This document shows positions 57,438 through 64,000 of a stretch of 64,000 nt of DNA, one piece after another; the first letter of the stretch is position 1; each line of letters starts with the position of its first letter. The stretch is from assembly GCA_039029395.1 (NCBI GenBank), contig JBCCGG010000023.1, positions 27,200-91,199 of the forward strand, given 5' to 3'. The notes beneath the pieces are model-generated. The model did no database searches, was not told the origin of the DNA, and saw only the letters and a list, made by a program, of their open reading frames with translations. This DNA is from JBCCGG01 sp039029395. GTDB taxonomy: Bacteria; Pseudomonadota; Alphaproteobacteria; Kiloniellales; JAKSDN01. The translations under genes and the position numbers were made by a program.

Positions 57438-58868
57438 ATGAGCGATACTTCCAATCTTGAGAACGATCAGCCGAAGACGCGCACCGAGAGCGATTCCATG
57501 GGCGACCTCCAGGTGCCGGCCGAGCGCTACTGGGGCGCCCAGACCCAGCGCTCGATCCACAATTTCAAGATCGGCGGCGAGCGCATGCCGCTCGAGCTGG
57601 TCAAGGCGTTGGGTATCCAGAAGCTGGCCGCGGCGCGCGCCAATGTTGCGCTCGGTGAGCTCGACCCCAAGCTTGGTGAAGCGATCGAGAGCGCCGCGCG
57701 GGAGGTCGCCGACGGGCACCTGGCTGACAACTTTCCCCTGGTGGTGTGGCAGACCGGCTCGGGCACGCAGTCAAACATGAACGCCAACGAGGTGATCGCC
57801 GGACGCGCCAATGAGATCCTGGCCGGCACGCGCGGCGGCAAGGCACCGGTCCACCCGAACGACCATTGCAACCGGGGCCAATCCTCGAACGACACCTTCC
57901 CGACCGTGATGCACATCGCAGCGGCCCGTTTGATCACCGGCGAGACATTGCCGGCCCTGCGCGATCTTCAGGCCGCGCTCGAGGCCAAGGCGGCGGCGTT
58001 CGAGCGTATCATCAAGATCGGCCGCACCCACATGATGGACGCCACGCCGCTCACCCTCGGTCAGGAGTTCTCCGGCTACGCCAAGCAGATCGAATACGGC
58101 ATCGCAGGCGTCGAGGCGACGTTGCCCAGGCTCTACCGCCTGGCCCAAGGCGGCACCGCGGTCGGCACCGGATTGAACGCGGTCCAGGGCTTTGCCGAAC
58201 GCTTCGCCCAGGAGGTCGCCGAGCTGACCGGCCTGCCGTTCGAGAGCGCGGCCAACAAGTTCGAAGCAATGGCCGGCCATGACGCCATGGTCGAGACCTC
58301 GGGCGCGCTCAACGTCTTGGCCGGCGCGCTCTTGAAGCTCGGCAACGACACCCGCCTGATGGGCTCGGGCCCGCGCTGCGGCTTCGGCGAGCTGCTGCTG
58401 CCGGCCAACGAGCCAGGCTCCTCGATCATGCCCGGCAAGGTCAATCCGACCCAGGCCGAGGCGCTCACCATGGTCGCGACCCAGGTCATGGGCAACCACG
58501 TGACCATCACCGTGGCCGGCTCCCAGGGGCACTTCGAGCTTAACGTCTTCAAGCCGGTCATGATCTACAACCTGCTGCAGTCGGCCAAGCTGATCGGCGA
58601 TGCCAGCGTCAGCTTCCGGGAGAACTGCATCGAAGGCCTCGAGGCCAACGAGGCGCGCATCACCGAGCTGATGCACAATTCGCTCATGCTGGTAACCGCG
58701 CTCAACCCCCACATCGGCTACGACAACGCGGCCAAGGTCGCCAAGAAGGCCTATGCCGAGAACATGAGCCTGAAGCAGGCGGCGGTCGCGCTGGAGCTCC
58801 TGACCGAGGAGCAGTTCGACGCCTGGGTGCGGCCAGAGGACATGCTGGGTCCGCGCCCACGCTCCTAG
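57438..58868 (+). CDS. fumC: Class II fumarase
   Basis: A 476-residue fumarate hydratase. It has the aspartase/fumarase signature GSSIMPGKVNPTQAEAL, with the catalytic Ser loop, and the family blocks TGSGTQSNMNANEVI and GRTHMMDATPLTLGQEF. As a homotetramer it interconverts fumarate and malate in the TCA cycle. The N-terminal 20 residues are a charged extension. ATG 57438 has an AGGGGGAC site; a TTG at 57417 is in frame but unneeded. The class II (iron-independent) type is usual in aerobic Alphaproteobacteria. Confidence 0.95.
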   Translation: MSDTSNLENDQPKTRTESDSMGDLQVPAERYWGAQTQRSIHNFKIGGERMPLELVKALGIQKLAAARANVALGELDPKLGEAIESAAREVADGHLADNFPLVVWQTGSGTQSNMNANEVIAGRANEILAGTRGGKAPVHPNDHCNRGQSSNDTFPTVMHIAAARLITGETLPALRDLQAALEAKAAAFERIIKIGRTHMMDATPLTLGQEFSGYAKQIEYGIAGVEATLPRLYRLAQGGTAVGTGLNAVQGFAERFAQEVAELTGLPFESAANKFEAMAGHDAMVETSGALNVLAGALLKLGNDTRLMGSGPRCGFGELLLPANEPGSSIMPGKVNPTQAEALTMVATQVMGNHVTITVAGSQGHFELNVFKPVMIYNLLQSAKLIGDASVSFRENCIEGLEANEARITELMHNSLMLVTALNPHIGYDNAAKVAKKAYAENMSLKQAAVALELLTEEQFDAWVRPEDMLGPRPRS

Positions 58869-58872
58869 GTCC

Positions 58873-59097
58873 GTGGACCACACACCCCAGCGCGTCCAGA
58901 AGCGCTCGCTGACCATTGCCGGTCATCGCACCAGCGTCAGTCTGGAAGAGGCTTTTTGGCACCACCTCAAGCGGCTCGCTGCCGCCCGAGGCCTGTCGCT
59001 CAGCGCCCTGGTCGCGGAAGTCGACCGAGAGCCCCACGCGAACCTGTCGAGCGCGCTCAGAGTCTACGTGTTGAGAAACCTGGAGGCCGGCAACTAA
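58873..59097 (+). CDS. Ribbon-helix-helix domain protein
   Basis: A 74-residue protein with a single ribbon-helix-helix fold. The beta strand HRTSVSLEEAFWHHLKRLAAARGLSLSALVAEVD, the first helix and the turn before SALRVYVLRNLEAG are the RHH_4-type pattern. It starts at GTG 58873, four bases after fumC. Members bind DNA as dimers; no target is apparent. Convergent with the NUDIX gene (four-base overlap). Confidence 0.8.
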   Translation: MDHTPQRVQKRSLTIAGHRTSVSLEEAFWHHLKRLAAARGLSLSALVAEVDREPHANLSSALRVYVLRNLEAGN

Positions 59098-59663
59098 CCG
59101 CCCTCGGTCATGCCGCCGTCTTCGCCGGGCGGGTTGCTGCGCGGCGCGAAGGCCGGCTCTTCCCAGACCTCGCGATAGTGCCCAAGCGCCCAGTGCACCG
59201 AGGGGAAGGCCAGATCGTCCCAGGGGATCTCGTCCCACTTGAAGAGATCGAGTTCGAGGGTCTCTTCGCCGGCGGCGATCTCCGGGTCCAATAGGCGCGC
59301 GCGAAAGATCAGCTGGATTTGGCTCAAGCGCGGGATCGCGTAGAGCGCCAACAGCTGGTCGATCTCGATCCTGGCCTGGGCCTCTTCCCAAGCTTCGCGC
59401 AGGGCACCCTCGGCGGCGCTCTCGTGCAGTTCGAGGTATCCCGCGGGCAGGGTCCAATAGCCGCGGCGTGGATTGATCGCACGCCGGCATAAGAGGATCT
59501 GGTCCTTCCAGCCGACCACCGAGCCGACCACGACCTTGGGATTCTCGTAGTGGACGAAGCCACAATCACCGCACACCAGACGCTGCTGGTTGTCGCCTTC
59601 CGGTACCTTTTCTACGAAGTGGTCGGGCACCGTGGTCGCGCGCGCGGAGATGATCTTGCCCAT
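59094..59663 (-). CDS. NUDIX hydrolase with N-terminal zinc-ribbon-like segment
   Basis: A 189-residue NUDIX protein. An N-terminal CGDCGF knuckle (about residue 33) provides two of the four Cys of a zinc ribbon. The NUDIX box is GYLELHESAAEGALREAWEE at about 80-99, with the REUxEE glutamates intact but Gln in place of the final Gly. Such enzymes cleave nucleoside diphosphates linked to another group (NADH, ADP-ribose or other dinucleotides). The product is cytoplasmic. ATG 59663 matches the usual start; the frame extends to 59699. Confidence 0.86.
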   Translation of the reverse strand: MGKIISARATTVPDHFVEKVPEGDNQQRLVCGDCGFVHYENPKVVVGSVVGWKDQILLCRRAINPRRGYWTLPAGYLELHESAAEGALREAWEEAQARIEIDQLLALYAIPRLSQIQLIFRARLLDPEIAAGEETLELDLFKWDEIPWDDLAFPSVHWALGHYREVWEEPAFAPRSNPPGEDGGMTEGG

Positions 59664-59808
59664 GGGCCGCAGTGTGGCCCAAGGCGGGCGGCCGGGCAAG
59701 CGGTCGTAAGAACCGGGCCCAACCGGGATGTTTCGCGGTTTGAGATTTTGTTAACTCCCATCGTTAAGCATAGGCCAGACAAGAAGCAAGAAACCCAAGG
59801 GCCAACGG

Positions 59809-60144
59809 ATGGAACCCAAGAGCAAGATTAGACCGCGCCTGGTCGCCTTCAGCCTCGCTTTCAGCGGCCTGATCGCGGCTGGCGCACCAGAGGCCGCGGC
59901 GGCGCCCGACCACTGCGCCGATCGCGAGGAGGTTCTGCGCCGGTTGAGCGAAAAGTACGCCGAGGCGCCGGTCGCCCGGGGTCTCAGCCTGGACGGCCGC
60001 ATGGTCGAGGTCTTGACCAGCGCGGACGGCACCAGCTGGAGCATCGTCGTCTCGAGCCCCGGCAAGGAATCCTGCATCGCGCTGGCCGGCGAGGGCTGGC
60101 GCGGGCTCGCCAAGGGCAAGGCGCGCCTGGTGAATTCGCCTTGA
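59809..60144 (+). CDS. Small secreted protein of unknown function
   Basis: A 111-residue exported protein: signal peptide up to about residue 32 (SGLIAAGAPEAAAA), then a mature domain of about 79 residues with two Cys (DHCADREE and KESCIAL) that could form a disulphide. The mature sequence (VLTSADGTSWSIVVSSPGKESCIALAGEGW) suggests a beta-rich domain. I do not recognise a family. It precedes mreB by 91 bases; a functional link is unproven. Confidence 0.68.
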   Translation: MEPKSKIRPRLVAFSLAFSGLIAAGAPEAAAAPDHCADREEVLRRLSEKYAEAPVARGLSLDGRMVEVLTSADGTSWSIVVSSPGKESCIALAGEGWRGLAKGKARLVNSP

Positions 60145-60235
60145 ACGCCCGGTTAAGGCTTAAGCTTAATCAGAAATAAACCGCTGGCCTTCAGGATGGG
60201 GTCAGGACACCCAGGAAAGACAGGTAAAACGCCAT

Positions 60236-61276
60236 ATGTTCTCGCGACTTCTCGGGCTTTTCTCCGCCGACATGGCGATCGATCTCGGCACCGCCAACAC
60301 CTTAGTTGCAGTGCGGGGACAAGGCATCGTGCTTAACGAGCCGTCCGTCGTGGCCATCGCCGAGGTCAAGGAGCGGCGGCGCGTGGTGGCGGTCGGCAAC
60401 GAGGCCAAGCAGATGCTCGGCCGCACGCCCGGCGGCATCGTTGCGATCCGGCCTCTGCGCGACGGCGTGATCGCCGATTTCGAGGTCGCCGAGGAGATGA
60501 TCAAGTACTTTATCCGCAAGGTCCACAAGCGGCGTACCTTCGTCAGCCCCCAGGTCATCATCTGCGTGCCCTCGGGCTCGACCCCGGTCGAGCGCCGGGC
60601 CATTCAGGAGGCCGCCGAGGCGGCCGGCGCGCGCCACGTCTTCCTGATCGAGGAAGCGATCGCCGCCGCGATCGGCGCCGGACTGCCGGTCACCGAGCCG
60701 ACCGGCTCCATGGTGGTCGATATCGGCGGCGGCACCACCGAGGTCGCGGTCTTGTCCCTGGGCGGCCTGGTCTATGCCCGCTCGGTCCGGATCGGCGGCG
60801 ATACCATGGACGAGGCGATCATCGGCTACATCCGGCGCAACCATCACCTGCTGGTCGGCGAAGGCACCGCAGAGCGCATCAAGCAGGAGATCGGCACCGC
60901 CTGCATGCCCGAAGTGGGCGAGGGCGCAACCCTGGAGATAAAGGGTCGGGACCTGAGCGAGGGCGTGCCGAAGGAGATCGTCATCTCCGAACGCCAGATG
61001 GCCGAGGCTCTGGCCGATGCCGTGAGCGCGATCGTCAGCTCCGTGCGCGACGCCCTGGAATCGACCGCCCCGGAGCTGGCCGCCGACATCATCGACAAAG
61101 GCATAGTCTTGACCGGCGGCGGCGGCCAGTTGCGCAACCTGGACCGGGTGCTCGCCAAGGAGACCGGCCTGCCGGTCGTGGTCGCCGAGGACCCGCTGTC
61201 CTGCGTCGTGCTCGGCACCGGGCGCTGCCTGGAAGAGATGACCGCGCTGAAGACGCTGTTGATCGCGGTGCACTAG
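60236..61276 (+). CDS. mreB: Actin-like cell-shape protein MreB
   Basis: A 346-residue MreB. The actin-fold phosphate loops are DLGTANTLV and DIGGGTTEVAV, the adenosine motif is GIVLTGGGGQLRNLD, and the family VPSGSTPVERRA is present. An N-terminal amphipathic helix (MFSRLLGLFS) anchors filaments to the membrane. It directs lateral cell-wall synthesis and rod shape. No mreC, mreD, pbp2 or rodA follows; the next genes are a DMT transporter and pgk. The stop codon overlaps the degenerate pgk tail copy at 61273. Confidence 0.93.
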   Translation: MFSRLLGLFSADMAIDLGTANTLVAVRGQGIVLNEPSVVAIAEVKERRRVVAVGNEAKQMLGRTPGGIVAIRPLRDGVIADFEVAEEMIKYFIRKVHKRRTFVSPQVIICVPSGSTPVERRAIQEAAEAAGARHVFLIEEAIAAAIGAGLPVTEPTGSMVVDIGGGTTEVAVLSLGGLVYARSVRIGGDTMDEAIIGYIRRNHHLLVGEGTAERIKQEIGTACMPEVGEGATLEIKGRDLSEGVPKEIVISERQMAEALADAVSAIVSSVRDALESTAPELAADIIDKGIVLTGGGGQLRNLDRVLAKETGLPVVVAEDPLSCVVLGTGRCLEEMTALKTLLIAVH

Positions 61277-61371
61277 GCTCCCAGCACCGCCACGCCCCAA
61301 TAGAATCCTTCCCTCCGGCGGTCGAGAGTTAGCCGAAGCCCTTCGGCGGCGCCGACGTGGCTCAGCGCCGC
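61273..61371 (-). pseudogene. Degenerate copy of the pgk 3' end
   Basis: On the minus strand this 99-base stretch matches the last 120 bases of pgk (62337-62456). Both copies begin with a CTGAGCC block coding for AALS. They share CTCTCGACCGCCGG and end with GGCGTGGCGGTGCTG plus two codons and TAG. In the first 57 bases about 45 are identical. Relative to pgk this copy has one inserted base after GCCGAAGG, a stop (TAA) in the pgk frame just after that point, and a deletion of about 22 bases before the conserved end. It encodes no complete protein and lies 1064 bases from the intact copy, with the DMT transporter gene between. Confidence 0.78.
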
Positions 61372-61437
61372 CTTTTGCCAGGGGGTCCAAAGGGCTATAG
61401 AGGACGACCTCGACCCGTCCTGGAACCTCCACCACGC

Positions 61438-62340
61438 ATGTCCGACACCGCCCGCCCATCGATCGGATGGCTTGCCGCCTTCGGCGTCGTCTTTATCTGG
61501 TCTGGCTGGGTCGTGGTCTCGCGGCTTGGCGTGGTTCAGGCACTGACGATTTACGACATGGTCGCCTTGCGCTTTGCCGTCGCGACCTTGGCCGTCGCGC
61601 CTTTCGTTTGGCGCTATTGGCCACGCACCCTGAAGTGGTGGCAGATCGCCCTGATCTCCTTCGGCCAAGGTGCGCCCTATCTGCTTCTCGCTTTCGGCGG
61701 CATGCGCTTCGCGCCGGCATCCCATGCCGGTATCATGATGAATGGCACGCTGCCGATATTCGCCGCCTTGGTTGGCTGGTTTTGGTTGGGTGACAGACCG
61801 GACCGCTGGCGCATAGCCGGGATGGCGGTGATCTTGGCCGGCTGCGGGATGATCGGGTGGGACCGCAACAGCGTCGGGGTGGCGTCCGATGCATGGATCG
61901 GCCACCTCCTGTTTATGGGCGCCGCGCTGTTCGTCGCGATCAATCTCATCGCCACGAAGGCCTGGCAGCTGACCGCCATGCAGGCAATGGTCTGCATTCC
62001 GACGGTCAATCTCTTGTGGTTCGGCCCGCTCTACTTGGCCGTCCTACCCAAAAATCTGAGCAGCGCGTCCTGGTCGGAGATTGCCCTTCAGGGCATCTAT
62101 CAAGGTCTCGGCCCGAGCGTATTGGCCGTGCTGTTTTTCACCACCGCGATCCGCTCCATCGGCCCCTCGCCAACGGCGGCGATGATGGCGATGGTCCCCG
62201 GTATGGCTGCCTTGATGGCGATTCCACTGCTCGGCGAATGGCCGAGCGCCGTCGCTTGGATCGGACTGATTCTGGCCACCGGCGGCATTCTCCTGGCAGC
62301 CGGCCTAGGGCCAGCCAAGCGCGCACGAGTAGCGCGCTAG
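61438..62340 (+). CDS. EamA/DMT-family transporter bracketed by pgk tails
   Basis: A 300-residue ten-span DMT exporter. The first EamA half runs from WLAAFGVVFIWSGWVVVSR to AGCGMIGWD, and the second from HLLFMGAALFVAINLIATKAW to GLILATGGILLAAG. ATG 61438 gives the standard length; the frame extends to 61357. The substrate is unknown. The gene sits between a damaged copy of the pgk 3' end (61273-61371) and the intact one (62337-62456), and its stop overlaps the pgk stop by four bases. This layout suggests that it was inserted into the pgk end or arrived with a new pgk tail. Confidence 0.87.
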   Translation: MSDTARPSIGWLAAFGVVFIWSGWVVVSRLGVVQALTIYDMVALRFAVATLAVAPFVWRYWPRTLKWWQIALISFGQGAPYLLLAFGGMRFAPASHAGIMMNGTLPIFAALVGWFWLGDRPDRWRIAGMAVILAGCGMIGWDRNSVGVASDAWIGHLLFMGAALFVAINLIATKAWQLTAMQAMVCIPTVNLLWFGPLYLAVLPKNLSSASWSEIALQGIYQGLGPSVLAVLFFTTAIRSIGPSPTAAMMAMVPGMAALMAIPLLGEWPSAVAWIGLILATGGILLAAGLGPAKRARVAR

Positions 62341-62456
62341 GAGGACAGCACCGCCACGCCGGGCAAGGTCTTGCCCTCCAGCCACTCCAAGAAAGCCCCG
62401 CCGGCGGTCGAGAGGTAGCTGAAGTCCTCTGCGACGCCGGCCTGGCTCAGGGCCGC
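62337..62456 (-). repeat. Intact pgk 3' end, partner of the degenerate copy at 61273
   Basis: The last 40 codons of pgk (AALSQAG to VAVLSS and stop). They form a direct repeat with 61273-61371, 1064 bases away in the same orientation. The other copy has a one-base insertion and a deletion of about 22 bases relative to this one. Confidence 0.75.
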
Positions 62457-63530
62457 AACGGTGTCGCCGCCGCCGGCCACTGAGAGCAGCTTGCCGTCTT
62501 TGGTGAGCTGGGCGGCGGCGCGCAGCACGGTGAAGGTGCCGGCTTCGAAGGGCGGCAGCTCGAAGCAGCCGAGCGGGCCGTTCCACACCAGGGTCCGGCA
62601 GGTCTCCAGGCGCTTCGCCAGAGCGGCCGCGCTCTGTGGGCCAACGTCGAGGATAAGCTGTCCATCGGGCACCTGATCCACCGGCACTACCTGGCTGGGC
62701 GCGTTGGCTTCAAGCGCACCGGCGATCACCACGTCGCTTGGCAGCACGACTTCGCAAGACCGGGCCAAGGCCTCCTTCAAGACGGCCCGCGCGGTTTCGG
62801 CCATGTCCCGCTCGCAGAGCGAGCCGCCGACCGAGTGACCCATTGCATAGAGGAAGGTGTTGGCCATACCGCCGCCAATCGCCAGCAGCTCAACCTTGCT
62901 CACCAGGTTGCCGAGCAGATCAAGCTTGGTGGAGACCTTGGCGCCGCCGACGATCGCGGCGACCGGTCGCTCGGGTCGCTCGAGCGCGCCGGACAGATGC
63001 TCCAGCTCTTCGGCCATAAGCCGGCCGGCCGCCGCCGGCAGCAGGTGGGCAAGCGCCTCGACCGAGGCATGGGCCCGGTGGGAGACTGAGAAGGCGTCGT
63101 TGACGTAAAGTTCGCCAAGATTTGCCAGAGCGGCCGCAAAGTCAGGATCGTTGGCTTCCTCGCCACCATGGAACCGCAGGTTCTCCAGCAGCAGGACCTC
63201 GCCGTCGGCCAGCGCGGCCGTCGCCTGCTCCGCCGAGGGTCCGATGCAGTCCGCCGCGAAGGCGACCGGGCGGCCCAGAGTCTCGGAAAGCGGGCCGATC
63301 AAGGGCTGGAGCGACATCTCCGGGTCGGCCTTGACCTTAGGGCGTCCGAAGTGGGACAGGATCACGACCCGAGCGCCCCGCTCGGCCAGGTCGCGAATGG
63401 TCGGTGCAAGGCGCGTGATCCGGGTCTGGTCGGTCACCCGGCCGTCCTTCATGGGCACGTTGAGATCGGCGCGCAGCAGCACCCGGCGGCCGGCGACCTG
63501 AAGGTCGTCCAAGGTCTTGAAGCTGGTCAT
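62337..63530 (-). CDS. pgk: Phosphoglycerate kinase
   Basis: A 397-residue monomeric kinase. The N-terminal domain has the signature VLLRADLNVPM (3-phosphoglycerate Arg/Asp), and the C-terminal domain has AIVGGAKVSTKLDLL, the nucleotide loop GGGMANTFLYA and GGGDTVAALSQAG. It transfers phosphate between 1,3-bisphosphoglycerate and ADP in glycolysis. ATG 63530 gives the usual family start; ATG 63539 and a frame to 63602 are possible. No gapA or fba is adjacent. Its 3' end is duplicated next to mreB. Confidence 0.94.
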   Translation of the reverse strand: MTSFKTLDDLQVAGRRVLLRADLNVPMKDGRVTDQTRITRLAPTIRDLAERGARVVILSHFGRPKVKADPEMSLQPLIGPLSETLGRPVAFAADCIGPSAEQATAALADGEVLLLENLRFHGGEEANDPDFAAALANLGELYVNDAFSVSHRAHASVEALAHLLPAAAGRLMAEELEHLSGALERPERPVAAIVGGAKVSTKLDLLGNLVSKVELLAIGGGMANTFLYAMGHSVGGSLCERDMAETARAVLKEALARSCEVVLPSDVVIAGALEANAPSQVVPVDQVPDGQLILDVGPQSAAALAKRLETCRTLVWNGPLGCFELPPFEAGTFTVLRAAAQLTKDGKLLSVAGGGDTVAALSQAGVAEDFSYLSTAGGAFLEWLEGKTLPGVAVLSS

Positions 63531-63671
63531 GAGGTCCATTCGAAAAGCATAAACGATGGCGAAGCAGCCGGGAGTGATGCCAAATGTCGGCCGGGCGCGC
63601 AAGCCTGGGCCGATTGACAGAGGCCGCGCCCGGCCCCAGGTTTGAAGGGTAAGAATCTCGCGGGAGAGCCC

Positions 63672-64000
63672 ATGGCTTACCGTTTCGCCCTGATTACCGG
63701 CGCCTCCAGTGGCATCGGCGAGGCCTTCGCCCGGGGCCTGCCGGCGACCACCGAGCTGTTCTTGACCGGGCGCGACGAAGCCCGCCTGGCCGAGCTGGCC
63801 GGTGAGCTGGCGAGCGACAGCCGCGAGGTCCGCACCCTAGCGGCGGACCTGGCCCAGGAAGAGGACCGGGCCCGGCTGCTCGAGGCGGTCGCTGAGCTGC
63901 CGGTCGACCTGTTGATCAACAACGCCGGCCTGGCCCACTTCGGCGACCTGCAGGACAATCCCCTGGAGCACGAGCGTGCCATGGTCGAGGTCAACTGCCT
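63672..64000 (+). CDS. SDR-family oxidoreductase, truncated by the window edge
   Basis: The first 109 residues of a short-chain dehydrogenase. The cofactor loop is TGASSGIGEAFARGL, the Asp of the adenine pocket region is in LAADLAQ, and the NNAG motif is LLINNAGLAHFGD. The frame is still open at base 64000, so the catalytic Ser/Tyr/Lys lies outside. ATG 63672 follows GGGAGAG. It is divergent from pgk, 141 bases from the pgk start at 63530. Confidence 0.82.
   Translation, partial: MAYRFALITGASSGIGEAFARGLPATTELFLTGRDEARLAELAGELASDSREVRTLAADLAQEEDRARLLEAVAELPVDLLINNAGLAHFGDLQDNPLEHERAMVEVNC

Noticed and set aside
59751..60169. TTAA-N9-TTAA pairs at 59751 and 60153 as CtrA boxes for the 59809 and mreB genes
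   Set aside because: The classical CtrA site has a seven-base spacer. Both pairs have nine, and TTAA is short enough to occur by chance.

Overview
The window reads as a GC-rich alphaproteobacterial chromosome, most likely of the Rhodospirillales type. Evidence for this is a circularly permuted (two-piece) tmRNA gene beside an SspB-type adaptor, an NAD-binding homospermidine synthase, the hopanoid enzyme HpnH, many ATGA or GTGA gene overlaps and frequent GTG/TTG starts. The genus cannot be named from the sequence alone. No CRISPR array, transposase, phage gene, tRNA or rRNA was recognised. The plasticity that is visible consists of gene remnants: a nadR with an internal deletion, a C-terminal scrap of a trimethylamine methyltransferase-family gene, and a duplicated 3' end of pgk on either side of a transporter gene.

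Layout. 1-3060: a proline racemase-family enzyme with a Ser/Cys catalytic pair, divergent from a GlxA-type AraC regulator, then a small unknown gene. 3200-15040: a GntR/FCD regulator divergent from a nine-gene polyamine cluster (gamma-glutamylputrescine synthetase, two PuuB-like oxidases, a complete PotFABC-like ABC importer, an agmatinase-family ureohydrolase and an uncharacterised ATP-grasp protein). The AT-rich gap between them carries five TGATCA sites. 15080-22240: an SDR/LysR pair, a HisD-like dehydrogenase, pnuC with the damaged nadR, an AGCS amino-acid symporter, and an HTH regulator whose -10 box sits in a perfect palindrome. 22230-27960 (minus strand): a run made of the methyltransferase remnant, a GMC oxidoreductase, an amidohydrolase, a dienelactone hydrolase-like protein and RtcB. 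27990-34460: a LuxR-type response regulator divergent from a very large hybrid histidine kinase with about eleven PAS domains built by internal duplication.

34680-42910: DEAD-box helicase, BipA, a TPR-caspase pair, a small unknown gene behind a cluster of TTAACC motifs, and a convergent secreted pair (VWA domain and 16 HEAT repeats). 43030-54660: an M24-fold protein with altered metal ligands, a GNAT, APC and AEC transporters, HpnH, RecQ, homospermidine synthase, a DMT exporter, a rubredoxin/metallo-beta-lactamase fusion and a GST. 54675-64000: an MBL hydrolase, tmRNA and sspB, a hydrolase and a TfoX-like protein, fumarase, a ribbon-helix-helix protein, NUDIX, a secreted unknown, an orphan mreB, the DMT gene bracketed by pgk tails, pgk, and a truncated SDR.

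How the genes fit together. The first 15 kb imports polyamines and, by inference, turns guanidino compounds into putrescine, which is gamma-glutamylated and oxidised; no puuC or puuD homologue is in the window. Homospermidine synthase at 50.9 kb is the putrescine-consuming biosynthetic counterpart. tmRNA and SspB form a ribosome-rescue and tag-delivery pair. The strongest candidates for undescribed biology are the agmatinase/ATP-grasp pair, the TPR-caspase module with its secreted HEAT/VWA neighbours, the rubredoxin/MBL fusion and the pgk-tail insertion.
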